Below the pieces are notes generated by a model. That model made no database searches and had not been told where the DNA came from. It was given only the letters and a program-made list of their open reading frames with translations. Positions 1-9,122 of a DNA stretch of 64,000 nucleotides are shown in pieces. The stretch spans positions 1-64,000 of the forward strand of contig QEXY01000123.1 in NCBI GenBank assembly GCA_003130875.1, given 5' to 3'. Both the position numbers and the translations under genes were made by a program. The stretch is from Ardenticatenia bacterium. Its GTDB lineage: Bacteria > Chloroflexota > Anaerolineae > 4572-78 > NAK82. Numbering within the stretch: position 1 is the stretch's first letter; every line of letters begins with the position of its first letter.

Positions 1-21
1 CCCGATAGCCCGTTCGGTCAT
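1..21 (-). CDS. N-terminus of a divergent gene cut by the window edge
   Basis: On the minus strand an ATG at 21-19 opens a frame reading MTERAIG to the window edge. An AGAGGAG ribosome binding site lies at 35-29, seven bases upstream. Seven codons cannot identify the product. The call rests on the good ribosome site and on the divergent arrangement with the response regulator that starts at 219. Confidence 0.4.
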
Positions 22-145
22 ATGACGCTCCTCTTGGTGTAGGTGTTGCCGCAACCCGTGGATGTGAGGAGCGCCGCCCTTTGTCAAAATCCTCTCGATT
101 ACCAGGTAACGATCTCCTGGCGCAAGTACTCCCCTCTCCAGAGCG

Positions 146-174
146 TTGCGTCGCACATTGATTAATGATATACT
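146..174 (+). promoter_or_regulatory. Sigma-70-type promoter of the degU/degS-like pair
   Basis: TTGCGT at 146-151 and TATACT at 169-174 are separated by 17 bases. Transcription would start near 181, giving a leader of about 38 bases to the ATG at 219. This also rules out the upstream in-frame start at 165. Confidence 0.6.
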
Positions 175-218
175 TTAGATGTGGTGGTCAGGCGAGACCC
201 ACCGGGGGAGCAAGGTGG

Positions 219-905
219 ATGAACACGCTCAGAGTGATATTCGTGGATGATCACCCGGTCTTTCGCGACGGACTACGTGTCCGGTTGAGCGCGGAAGAGG
301 ACATTGAGGTGGTCGCCGAGCTGGGCAACGGTGAGGAAGCATTCACCACCATTCAAGAGCTGTCTCCCGACGTCGTGATCACCGATGTCAACCTGCCCGG
401 TATGAACGGACTGCAGCTGGTGCGAGAATTGCGTGCTGTCGGCTGCAAAGCGGCCTGCATCGTGGTCACCGCCTATGACGATGAGGAACAAATGTATCAT
501 GCCTTGCGTGCCGGCGCCGCGGCTTATTTTTCCAAGGATGCGGCAGCGGATCATATCGTGGCTGCAATCCGCCAGGTGGTGCAGGGCAAATATGTCGTGC
601 GAGGTCAGGTGTTTGAACGCTTCGACCTGATGAACTGGCTGGCACGGCGTTTCCGCAGCCTTTCCCTCGACGAGATCCCTGATGATACGATTGGCCCGCT
701 GTCGCCGCGGGAAATGGAAATTCTCCGCTATATTGCCCAAGGACGCAGCAACAAGGAGATTGCCCACCGGTTGGGCATCAGCCGTCAGACGGTCAAGAAC
801 CACATGAGCAACATCCTGCGCAAGTTAGCTGTCGAAGATCGCACACAAGCGGTCATGTACGCCGTGCGTCGCGGCTGGATTCGCGTTCAGGATGCCATCG
901 AGTGA
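219..905 (+). CDS. NarL/DegU-family response regulator
   Basis: This 228-residue protein is a two-domain transcription factor. The receiver domain (about 1-120) has the acidic pair DD10-11, the phospho-acceptor D56 in ITDVNLPG, and the conserved Thr and Lys (VVTAY, YFSKD). The C-terminal LuxR-type helix-turn-helix (about 165-228) carries LSPREMEILRYIAQGRSNKE and ISRQTVKNHMSNIL. The start at 219 follows a purine-rich GGGGGAGCAAGG and suits the promoter at 146-174. A cognate DegS-like kinase follows after 33 bases, and the Tad pilus genes come next on the same strand, so this pair is a good candidate regulator of the pilus locus. The family is certain; the regulon is inferred. Confidence 0.9.
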   Translation: MNTLRVIFVDDHPVFRDGLRVRLSAEEDIEVVAELGNGEEAFTTIQELSPDVVITDVNLPGMNGLQLVRELRAVGCKAACIVVTAYDDEEQMYHALRAGAAAYFSKDAAADHIVAAIRQVVQGKYVVRGQVFERFDLMNWLARRFRSLSLDEIPDDTIGPLSPREMEILRYIAQGRSNKEIAHRLGISRQTVKNHMSNILRKLAVEDRTQAVMYAVRRGWIRVQDAIE

Positions 906-938
906 TTCTCTCTCCAGCGGACGGAAGGTTATAGCGTA

Positions 939-2015
939 ATGAACGGGTCATCGAAGCCAATACAAGAGCGCTCCTCACCGAAGCAGATCCAAGAACAGTT
1001 GCGCCAGGAATACGAGCGTGCCCGACGCGAGGCACGAGAGCTCGAATTGCTCATCCGGCAGAGCACGGCTGAGGTGGAGCGCTTGTCACAACACAATACC
1101 CAGGTGACCAATCGCGTGCGCCAGATGGAGGCGACGCTGGATACATTGCCGCGCGAGCACATTCGTGAAACGTACACCCAGGCGCTGGATGCTCAACTCC
1201 GTTTTTTGATGATGCGTGGCCAGCTGGAACAGCTACAAGCGAAACATCAAATGCTAGAACGCTACATTGAGATGCTCCAGGCCACACTGGACACGTTCAC
1301 TGCCACACCATCTGAGCCACAATCTGGCGGCGAAGCTTCATCCGAAGCTGTCTCCGGAAACAGTCTGATCCGCATCATCAACGCTCAGGAGGCGGAGCGG
1401 CTCCTGCTGGCACGACGTATGCACGACGGGCCGGCCCAAGCTCTGACCAACCTCATCCTGCAAGCTGAGATATGCGAGCGCCTCTTTGACCGTGATCCGG
1501 TGCACGCGCGCGAGGAACTGACCAACTTGAAGGAATCGGTGCAACAGACGTTCGAAAAAGTGCGCAGCTTTATCTTCGATCTGCGCCCAATGATGCTGGA
1601 CGATTTGGGCCTGAATCCCACCATCAAGCGTTATGTCCAGGATTTCGAGGCTAAGTCGGGTATTGTTTGTCAACTCAGTCTGACGGGTAAAGAGCAACGC
1701 TTGCCTAACTACATCGAGATCACCGTCTTTCGTGCCCTGCAAGCGTTGCTCAGCAATGTGCAGCGCCATTCCCATGCCACTCGCGTGGACATCACCCTGA
1801 ACCTGGATGCACAAGCCCTGACGCTCAGAGTGGAAGACGATGGGGTGGGGTTTAACCTGGACGAGGTGATGTCCGCTGCACGTCAGCGTAAGACGCTGGG
1901 CCTCATCACGTTGATCGAGCAAATTGAGCTGCTGGGCGGTACCATCACCATTGACAGCGCGCCCGGACGTGGCACCCATGTGCGTCTCTACCTGCCGATA
2001 GTCGGAACTGCCTGA
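939..2015 (+). CDS. DegS-like sensor histidine kinase (HisKA_3 type)
   Basis: This 358-residue kinase has no visible membrane segment and is probably cytoplasmic. Residues 1-130 are charged and rich in Q/E/R heptads, consistent with the coiled-coil sensory region of DegS. The dimerisation and phosphotransfer helix carries H162 in ARRMHDGPAQ, typical of HisKA_3 kinases that pair with LuxR-type regulators. The ATP-binding domain shows DDGVGFN and GLITLIEQIELLGG followed by SAPGRGTHV. It lies 33 bases after the response regulator and is probably co-transcribed with it. The signal it senses cannot be read from the sequence. The pairing is inferred from adjacency and matching families. Confidence 0.9.
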   Translation: MNGSSKPIQERSSPKQIQEQLRQEYERARREARELELLIRQSTAEVERLSQHNTQVTNRVRQMEATLDTLPREHIRETYTQALDAQLRFLMMRGQLEQLQAKHQMLERYIEMLQATLDTFTATPSEPQSGGEASSEAVSGNSLIRIINAQEAERLLLARRMHDGPAQALTNLILQAEICERLFDRDPVHAREELTNLKESVQQTFEKVRSFIFDLRPMMLDDLGLNPTIKRYVQDFEAKSGIVCQLSLTGKEQRLPNYIEITVFRALQALLSNVQRHSHATRVDITLNLDAQALTLRVEDDGVGFNLDEVMSAARQRKTLGLITLIEQIELLGGTITIDSAPGRGTHVRLYLPIVGTA

Positions 2016-2168
2016 GAAGAACCCCGAATCCTCATCTCGCGTCGCTTGGATTCGTGACGCGAGTAGTCCTCTTGTCCCATTGACCCGCCCTTTTATATCC
2101 CCGATAATAAAAGTGTAGGAGATTCAATCTCTCCTGAACCTATTTGTTTGAAGAGATGGGCGATAGAG

Positions 2169-5100
2169 ATGCCTGACCGGCAACAGTTGTCCACAATTGC
2201 AGAAGACAATTTAAGGCAAATGCCGAACTACAAAGCGAAGTCAAAGGGCCAGGGTCTAGTGGAATTTGCGCTGATCTTGCCCCTCTTGTTGATGCTGTTG
2301 CTGGGCATCGTCGAAGGTGCGCGCATCGCGTGGGCTTTTATCACAGTGCAGGAGGCAGCACGTGAGGCAGCGCGTTACGCTGTGTCCGGGCAGCCCTATA
2401 ACCAGAACGGGGATCCCTGGACATTCGGTGCCTCTCTCGAAGATGGCTACAACCCCGGCCTGTGCTTGCGCGGCATCGACGATTTCGGCAGCTGTAACAT
2501 TACTGATCCTACCGCTTCCAATGCAATTGACCGTGTCGAGGCGATCAGCAATGTGGCGATCCGTCATACCCGTGGTCTGGCAGTGGAGCGATATGCCCTC
2601 ACCTCGGGTGTCTACACGGCGACCGGCTACTATGATATGCCGGGCACGCTCGGCGTGTTAATCATCGGGCAGCGCGATGAGACCGATATCGCTGGCACAC
2701 CGGACAACGCTGGACGAGAAGGCTTGAATGTCTGGGTACAAGTCTACTACAACGTCGAGATGGTGGACCCCATTTACGCTGGCTTGGTCCGTCTGATCAC
2801 GGGGGGACAGAATTTCATTCGCGTATTTGGTTCGGTGCAAATGCAGAATGAAGGCGTGGATGCTGCACTGGGCAGTGTGCCGCCAGTGGGCATCGCGACG
2901 CCTGTTCCCCCCCAAGGTCCAGGGGGCGGTGCTCCCAGCGGCTGGCAGCCGATCATTATCAGCCCGGACGGGGTCACCTTCGAGGCGGGTCGCCCGATGC
3001 GGGTGCGCATCGAACAACATACGGCCGGCAACCATTATGACATCCACCTGGGTCCGGTGATCATCTGCAGCGATGTGATTGCCAACAACTTTGGCATTGC
3101 CGAACCGAGCTGCCCTATTCCACCCGACTTTCCGCCAGGGGAGAACTACGAGCTCTTCTCCACCTTGCACGGAGACACAGCCAAGGTCGCTGGGGGTGTC
3201 TATATTGCGGTCACGCGCATCAGTCAGCCCACCTTGTTAATTGCTGATAGCAACACTTGGCCAGCGGGCAGCCAGATCACCATCCAGTTACGCAGCCACG
3301 AACCCCACCAACGCTACGACATCTATTTCAACGGCGCGCGCGTCGGCACCACCGATGCCACCAACGAGTATGGAGATGTGGATTTCGTATGGCAGATTCC
3401 CCGCGATACGCCGCCGCGTGAACTGCCAAACTATTATGACGTGGAGTCGCTGCCGGAGGGCATTGCCTCGCCGCGCGTTGCGCACACCTTCCTCTCGGTC
3501 ACGACGCCTCAGGTTCTGGTGCAGGGTGGCAACACCTGGCCGGCAGGTGTCATCCTGCGTGTCAACCTGCGTCGTCACGCACCCAACCGCAGTTATGAGG
3601 TGCGCTGCAACGGGGAATCGGTGGGCTCCTTTATGACCGACAGCGAAGGACGCAGCATTGCGACTATCTTTTGCACTGTGCCAGCCACCTTCCCCGACAC
3701 GGTGCCGCCCAACGGCTACTATACGATCATCTCATACGATAATGGCGTCCCTATCGGGCAGGCCAACATCACCATCTCGACACCGGCAGAGCCCTATTTG
3801 AACGTGGTGGGTGGCTATGACTGGCCGGCTGGCAGCCCGATTGAAATCCAGATGTTCCAACATCTGCCCAACCGTAACTATCGGTTGTTCTTTGCGGATT
3901 GGATTGTGGCCTCGTCCATCGCGACAGACGGCAACGGCTACGCGCAGACTTCTTACATCATCCCAATTACGGCTACGGAAGCTTCCACGTACACGCTGCG
4001 TTCCTATGATATTTCGGCGGATCAGATAGTAGCAACGCGTACCCTCACCGTGCGGGCGGTGCCTCGCCTCACCGTGCTTGAAGGAGAAGTGGTGCAGCCC
4101 GGCACGGTCATTCATATCAACCTGAGCGGGCACGCTGCCTACACCGTCTATAATCTTTTCCTGGACGGTGTCTTGATCGGCTCCATCCAGACCGATGGGA
4201 ATGGCCAGGCGACCTTCGTTTATGATCTGAATCAATTCAATCGTATGGGCGGGCCGTTCGATCTGGAGTCCAGATTGGGAGGCGCGCGGGCCGGTCACAC
4301 TCAGCTGTCGATTGTCGCGGCTGACTTGGAAGTGGTGCGCATCGAGCTGCCACCCAATCCAGTTTTCAACACTCCCATTCCCATCACCATCACGGTGCGT
4401 AATAGCTCGACGGTGACGCTGGCCGGCACCTATTTCGACACGGATATCTATGTAGATCCAGCCCACGTGCCGGATGTGACGGTGCCCTATCCGCCAGGTG
4501 ATTTTAAACTTTGGCTCGAATCGCTGGGACCGTACAGCACCACGACGCTGGTGCAAGAAGTCGTGCTCTATGGAGGTGGGCAACATCACATCTACGCCCG
4601 TACGAATACCTCGCAGTACATCCTGGAGCGCGATCGTGGGAGTTTCGCTAACAATATGGCTCACATCATCGTACAACCCACCACGTGTGCTGCGCGCATC
4701 GACGAGGCGCTGACGACCGACGCCGAGCTAGATAACACGTGGTCGCCTGGCTGGAATGCCGTTGCCTATGGCACAGCGAACGATACACCGCCCACCGCCA
4801 GCTATGCCATAGCGAATGATGTCATCAGCGTGACCAGCCAGGGCAGTAGCCCCATCCGTAGTGATGACAATGCCTCCAACGCAGGCTATTACCTGGTCTA
4901 TCAGCAGGTGGCGGGTGATTTCGACGTATCGGTGCGCCTGACCTATCAGGGCAACCTGCCCAACGGCACGCTGGACGGCTGGGCACGTTTTGGGCTGGAG
5001 GTGCGCGAATCCACTAGTTCGACGGCGCGCAAACTGTATGTCATGCGTTCCAAGTCGAACGGCATCCAGGTCGGTCGGCGCACCAGTGTCGGTGGCAGCG

Positions 5101-6800
5101 TCAGCGCCAACGTGATTCCTAACACCAGCGGGTTGAACCTGCCTGTCTGGGTGCGCATTGTGCGTTATGGCGACGACTTCGCCGTTTACTACGCCAGTAC
5201 CAGCAACGTACCGCCGGCCGAAAGTGATTGGGTGTACTTCAACACGTTTACTATCACAATGGGTGATCCCGTGCTGGTTGGGTTGGCCAATCTGTCTGCC
5301 AGCGCCACTGCGGCGAACACGGTGCGCTTCGACAATTTCCATTTATGTCTTGACCCAGCCAATCTCTCGGGATGCGGTGAGGTGTTGGAACGTAACGGGC
5401 TGGTGGTAGTAGATGCCACCAACCACGTGCAGAATGTGCCGCGCAGCTCCAAACAGTGGCAAGAAGTGACGCAAGGCGGCTATCGCGTGATGCAGGCACT
5501 GCCGGACAGCGGTACCAGAATCGACAGCAATATCACCACTACCAGTCCAGAGCTCCAATACCAGATCAACTTTGCCACTGCAGGTGATTATTATATCTGG
5601 GTCTACGGCGCCGGCCCGAACACTTCCGGCGACTCGCTCCACATCGGCCTAAACGGCACGGTGCAGAGTACTTCGAGCAGCATCGATCTGGACGATACCG
5701 ACACGGCGCGCTGGTCGAATACACGTACGGATGGTACACAAGCTGTTCTCGGCAGTGTCTCAGCCGGTGTCAACATCATCAATGTCTACATGCGAGAGGA
5801 CGGCGTCTGGTTCTCCAAACTCCTGTTGACCACCGATCCCAACTTTGTGCCCACCCAGGTGATGGATCAATCTGCCTGTGCTGTCACGGCGCCGCCGGAG
5901 CCTTATCCGCCCGGTCTGATGATCTGCACACCATCCTATGCACCACTTTTGAAGAATGGGGCTTTCGAGGAGAACCCCGGTTACCAGACTGCCTGGGTGT
6001 ATCCGCCCTCAGGCGTGAACATCTCGGCCAACAATCCGTACCAAGGTAGCTTGGGGTTGCGCATGGCCAGCTACCAGACCGGCAGCGGTTTCACGCGTCC
6101 GTGGTGTTACCAGGAGTTCACCATGCCGGACTGGATCAACGAAACCACTACAATGAAGCTCCGCCTGTGGAAGAGTGTCAACTACATGAACACGCGTGAG
6201 GTCACCGACACGCTGCGCGTTGTGCTGCGCACGACCGGCATCACCCCTACGCTCGTTTCAGCGCCGAGAGTTATCGCGCGCGGCGATGAGGGATGCCCCA
6301 GTGTCTGTGATCAGCACTATCTCTTCGAGCAGGACCTGGCGCAGGCTATGCGCGAATCCGGACAGAATCCGATCAACTATGCTAGCCAGCCGTTGCAGCT
6401 CTACTTGTATGATGATTCGAATGCGCTCGATTGTATAAACTTCGGTCCGACATGTTTTGCCACCGAGTTCTATCTGGACAACATTTCGCTGGAGGTATGC
6501 ACTACCCAGCCGCTGCCGCCTCTGGATGAGACCAGAGCAGTGATCCGCGGCAACTTACGCATCATCCAGAACGGGCAGCGCATCCAGAAACAGGGAGTGC
6601 GCGTGTGGGCCTATCGGCAGAATGGCGCTATGCTGACCACCTATAGCATCCACGACTCAACCTATGGCTTCTATAACATCGAGCCGGGCGAGTACGTGAT
6701 TTATGCCGAATGGTGGGATGGCGCCGACCTGTACAATGCGCTGACGACCAAGCGTGTCAGTCCCGGCATACAATACTGGGTGAATCTGGATTTGTACTGA
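2169..6800 (+). CDS. Giant TadE-type pseudopilin with a multi-domain extracellular adhesin-like region
   Basis: This protein of about 1543 residues begins with a TadE-like segment: a basic stretch, then GQGLVEFALILPLLLMLLLG and AAREAARYAVSG, the type IVb pseudopilin signature. Outside the membrane follow five tandem repeats of about 90 residues (about 258-717), each opening with a (W)PAG-like turn and containing an H-P-N-x-x-Y-like stretch. A CARDB-like domain (about 718-840), a lectin/DUF1349-like region (about 840-1067), CBM-like beta domains and a C-terminal carboxypeptidase-regulatory-like module come next. Classical TadE proteins are under 200 residues, so this is a pilus-linked adhesin candidate. 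The start could be ATG 2169, ATG 2220 or a TTG at 2148; none has a strong ribosome site. The stop overlaps the next start (TGATG). Confidence 0.8.
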   Translation: MPDRQQLSTIAEDNLRQMPNYKAKSKGQGLVEFALILPLLLMLLLGIVEGARIAWAFITVQEAAREAARYAVSGQPYNQNGDPWTFGASLEDGYNPGLCLRGIDDFGSCNITDPTASNAIDRVEAISNVAIRHTRGLAVERYALTSGVYTATGYYDMPGTLGVLIIGQRDETDIAGTPDNAGREGLNVWVQVYYNVEMVDPIYAGLVRLITGGQNFIRVFGSVQMQNEGVDAALGSVPPVGIATPVPPQGPGGGAPSGWQPIIISPDGVTFEAGRPMRVRIEQHTAGNHYDIHLGPVIICSDVIANNFGIAEPSCPIPPDFPPGENYELFSTLHGDTAKVAGGVYIAVTRISQPTLLIADSNTWPAGSQITIQLRSHEPHQRYDIYFNGARVGTTDATNEYGDVDFVWQIPRDTPPRELPNYYDVESLPEGIASPRVAHTFLSVTTPQVLVQGGNTWPAGVILRVNLRRHAPNRSYEVRCNGESVGSFMTDSEGRSIATIFCTVPATFPDTVPPNGYYTIISYDNGVPIGQANITISTPAEPYLNVVGGYDWPAGSPIEIQMFQHLPNRNYRLFFADWIVASSIATDGNGYAQTSYIIPITATEASTYTLRSYDISADQIVATRTLTVRAVPRLTVLEGEVVQPGTVIHINLSGHAAYTVYNLFLDGVLIGSIQTDGNGQATFVYDLNQFNRMGGPFDLESRLGGARAGHTQLSIVAADLEVVRIELPPNPVFNTPIPITITVRNSSTVTLAGTYFDTDIYVDPAHVPDVTVPYPPGDFKLWLESLGPYSTTTLVQEVVLYGGGQHHIYARTNTSQYILERDRGSFANNMAHIIVQPTTCAARIDEALTTDAELDNTWSPGWNAVAYGTANDTPPTASYAIANDVISVTSQGSSPIRSDDNASNAGYYLVYQQVAGDFDVSVRLTYQGNLPNGTLDGWARFGLEVRESTSSTARKLYVMRSKSNGIQVGRRTSVGGSVSANVIPNTSGLNLPVWVRIVRYGDDFAVYYASTSNVPPAESDWVYFNTFTITMGDPVLVGLANLSASATAANTVRFDNFHLCLDPANLSGCGEVLERNGLVVVDATNHVQNVPRSSKQWQEVTQGGYRVMQALPDSGTRIDSNITTTSPELQYQINFATAGDYYIWVYGAGPNTSGDSLHIGLNGTVQSTSSSIDLDDTDTARWSNTRTDGTQAVLGSVSAGVNIINVYMREDGVWFSKLLLTTDPNFVPTQVMDQSACAVTAPPEPYPPGLMICTPSYAPLLKNGAFEENPGYQTAWVYPPSGVNISANNPYQGSLGLRMASYQTGSGFTRPWCYQEFTMPDWINETTTMKLRLWKSVNYMNTREVTDTLRVVLRTTGITPTLVSAPRVIARGDEGCPSVCDQHYLFEQDLAQAMRESGQNPINYASQPLQLYLYDDSNALDCINFGPTCFATEFYLDNISLEVCTTQPLPPLDETRAVIRGNLRIIQNGQRIQKQGVRVWAYRQNGAMLTTYSIHDSTYGFYNIEPGEYVIYAEWWDGADLYNALTTKRVSPGIQYWVNLDLY

Positions 6801-8422
6801 TGGATGCGGTGCTGAGCTCTCACACCTCGTTAGAAAATGAGTGTCCGGTGCCTAAGCGACGCTGCCGTCGCTTGATCTGGCCACTGGCACTTGCCCTGCT
6901 GTTCACCGCGTTGCTGGCGTTGCCTCTGCTGGCCACCCCGGAGAGTGATCTGAGCAACAAGCCGATCAACCTCTCCAAGCGCGCCGAGCTGGGCCTTAAG
7001 TCGGCGGATGCGGATCTGGATGCCAGCACGGACGGCAAGTGGGTGGCGGCGGTGTGGAGCTTGGGCTATGACAGCAACCCGGACACCGCCCAGGTGGGGC
7101 ATATTATGCTCAAGTCGGCGAACGTCATCACCGGTTGGGAGCGCCAGGTGTACGTCTTCACGGCGACGGCCACACAGTGGGCACAACAGCCGCGCCTGGT
7201 CTTCCACCCGTCGAATTCATCCCAGGTGGCCGTAGTATGGGTATTGTGCCGCAACAAGGACGAACAATGCGATACCATCCAGATGACGACCTGCGAGCTG
7301 GCTGCATTTCCGGACCGCTGTCAGCCTCCTCAGACCGTGCGCCAGGAGAGTGGTGCCACGCTCAGCAATCCGGACGTGGCCTATGACGGCAACGGGGTGC
7401 TGCACTTCATCTGGCGCACGACCGGTAGCGAACCCGGGCTCTACTATAAGCATCACAACTATTCTCCTACGAAAATTCCGAACACGAGCACGAACTCGTT
7501 CAATCCCTCGCTGGTATGGAGCAGCGGCGGTGGCGGCAGCGGTCGACTCCATTTGGTGTGGTACGAATACACGAACCAAAGTTCCGCACAGCGCATCAAA
7601 TACAGTAGCGATAATGATCTGAGCAATGGCACATGGCCAAATACGCAATGTAGCTGGAAGACCCCCCCCGACTACGAGTTCACGGGTGGCATTGGCCAGC
7701 CCTACGTCAAGCCATCCATCGCGGCAAGCGGCAGCCATATATATGTGGTTTGGGATATGTGTCAAGTGCATCAAGGTCAAGAGAGTTGTGACCCGCAGGA
7801 GACGGAGTTTCAGATGGCCTACGAACACAGCAGCGACAGTGGTGTAACATGGTTGACCGGATGCGGTGGGGAGGGCAAAGCATTGCCCGGCACTTCCTTT
7901 GGTGAGCACTTGTACTCGTCTTCTCTGAGCAGCATTGCTGAAGAACAAACGCTGCGTCCCAGCGTCGCGTTGAGCGGCAGTCTGCCTGCTGTCGCCTGGC
8001 ACACGGAGCAGATGGTGGGTGAAAACACGATCTATGTGATTGGCTACGTGAGCAGCATCAGTGTCAGCGGTGTCATCAGCTGGCAGACACCGGTGCTGAT
8101 CACCCATAATCTGAATTACGACCCCGCTGACGGGGTGGCTGAAGACTCTTCGGCCAATCCGCGCCTTGCCTTCTGGCCGGGTGGTCGGCTGCATCTGGTG
8201 CATATGGGGCTGTGGGGCGGTAATCCCTTCGATGAGAAGAGCGATTGGGACATCTACTATCGCGGCTATGTCGTCACCGATACCTCGTCGTTCCCGACGG
8301 CAACGCCGACGCCCGAGCCGGGCACGTCCCCAGTCCCGACGCCGACACCGACTCGTTGGTCGAGCATCGATCCATATGACGATGTGCGCAAAGTACGTTT
8401 GCCGGTGATCATGAAGCGATGA
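6800..8422 (+). CDS. Secreted beta-propeller-like protein with a C-terminal LPVIMKR tail
   Basis: The ATG at 6800 shares its A with the TGA of the pseudopilin gene, so translation is probably coupled. The 540-residue product has a basic N-terminus (PKRRCRRLIW) and a hydrophobic segment ending in LLATPESD, a signal peptide. The body has repeated sialidase/BNR-like stretches (for example LVWYEYTNQS, IYVVWDMCQ, LPAVAWHTEQ), suggesting a beta-propeller. A Pro/Thr-rich linker (PTATPTPEPG) precedes the last residues VRKVRLPVIMKR. LPxxxK/R-like tails of this kind are recurrent at the ends of secreted Chloroflexota proteins, to my knowledge. No catalytic residues were recognised. The position suggests a surface component of the pilus locus. 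Confidence 0.7.
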   Translation: MDAVLSSHTSLENECPVPKRRCRRLIWPLALALLFTALLALPLLATPESDLSNKPINLSKRAELGLKSADADLDASTDGKWVAAVWSLGYDSNPDTAQVGHIMLKSANVITGWERQVYVFTATATQWAQQPRLVFHPSNSSQVAVVWVLCRNKDEQCDTIQMTTCELAAFPDRCQPPQTVRQESGATLSNPDVAYDGNGVLHFIWRTTGSEPGLYYKHHNYSPTKIPNTSTNSFNPSLVWSSGGGGSGRLHLVWYEYTNQSSAQRIKYSSDNDLSNGTWPNTQCSWKTPPDYEFTGGIGQPYVKPSIAASGSHIYVVWDMCQVHQGQESCDPQETEFQMAYEHSSDSGVTWLTGCGGEGKALPGTSFGEHLYSSSLSSIAEEQTLRPSVALSGSLPAVAWHTEQMVGENTIYVIGYVSSISVSGVISWQTPVLITHNLNYDPADGVAEDSSANPRLAFWPGGRLHLVHMGLWGGNPFDEKSDWDIYYRGYVVTDTSSFPTATPTPEPGTSPVPTPTPTRWSSIDPYDDVRKVRLPVIMKR

Positions 8423-9084
8423 TGGGACTCACGCGTCGCGATATGTTGATCCTGTTCACCGTGTGGGGAGCAGCGGCACTGCTCCTGGTGGTTGCTTTTC
8501 TTACCCTGCGCGCGGCAGCGCATCTGACGCCGCCAGCCGCTGCCATAACGGCAGCCACGCCGCTCCCGTCGCCCACCTACACGCCGGTGGCAGCAGAGCA
8601 AACAGCACGCCGTATGTACACCATTGCCGAGATGGTAGCACATGGCTGGCGCGCGGATGCGCAACTTGTCTCGTGTCGCGGCAGATGGGAACAGACCGCG
8701 GTCAATCTTGTGGGACGACCGATCGAATGGATCTACCGCTTCTACTCGCCGCAATCGCGACGGCTGTACTTCGTGCAGGTCGAGCCGGGCGGCGAGGTCC
8801 ATACCATCCAACACATCCCCCCGGTGGCGCAGCCGCCGCTGCCGTTATCCATGGAGGACTGGCAGGTAGACAGCTCCGTTGCCCTAGCCAGCTGGCTCAA
8901 CGCCGGCGGAGGGCGCTTTCTGGGTATGTACCCCGGCAGCACGGTGACGGCACAGTTGAACATTCGGGTGCGAGATCTCCGACCGCTATGGACCGTTGCT
9001 GGTCACGCCGAAAAGGAGGATGCCCTTTTTGTGACCACGGTGGATGCCCGAACCGGAGAGATCACCGTCTTGGCACAGCAATAG
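8419..9084 (+). CDS. Membrane-anchored protein of unknown function in the pilus locus
   Basis: This gene starts at ATG 8419 and overlaps the previous stop by four bases (ATGA). The 221-residue product has one N-terminal membrane helix (about 9-32), a Pro/Thr/Ala-rich linker (PLPSPTYTPV) and an extracytoplasmic region of about 150 residues. That region contains RRLYFVQVEPGGEV and a C-terminal ALFVTTVDARTGEITVL. The ending resembles the PepSY fold, in which a V-D-x-x-T-G-E-I strand is typical, but the match is weak. I do not recognise the family. The tight overlap with its neighbours suggests it works with the preceding secreted protein and the pseudopilins. Confidence 0.65.
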   Translation: MMGLTRRDMLILFTVWGAAALLLVVAFLTLRAAAHLTPPAAAITAATPLPSPTYTPVAAEQTARRMYTIAEMVAHGWRADAQLVSCRGRWEQTAVNLVGRPIEWIYRFYSPQSRRLYFVQVEPGGEVHTIQHIPPVAQPPLPLSMEDWQVDSSVALASWLNAGGGRFLGMYPGSTVTAQLNIRVRDLRPLWTVAGHAEKEDALFVTTVDARTGEITVLAQQ

Positions 9085-9122
9085 CAGTGCACTGATGGTA
9101 CGAAATGAGATGGGAGGCACAG

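Noticed and set aside
1338..1979. 213-codon minus-strand open frame inside the DegS-like gene
   Set aside because: It is antisense to a clearly conserved kinase and encodes no recognisable domain.
3732..4676. 314-codon minus-strand open frame inside the giant pseudopilin
   Set aside because: Composition (His/Arg-rich, no domains) and position mark it as a shadow of the real gene.
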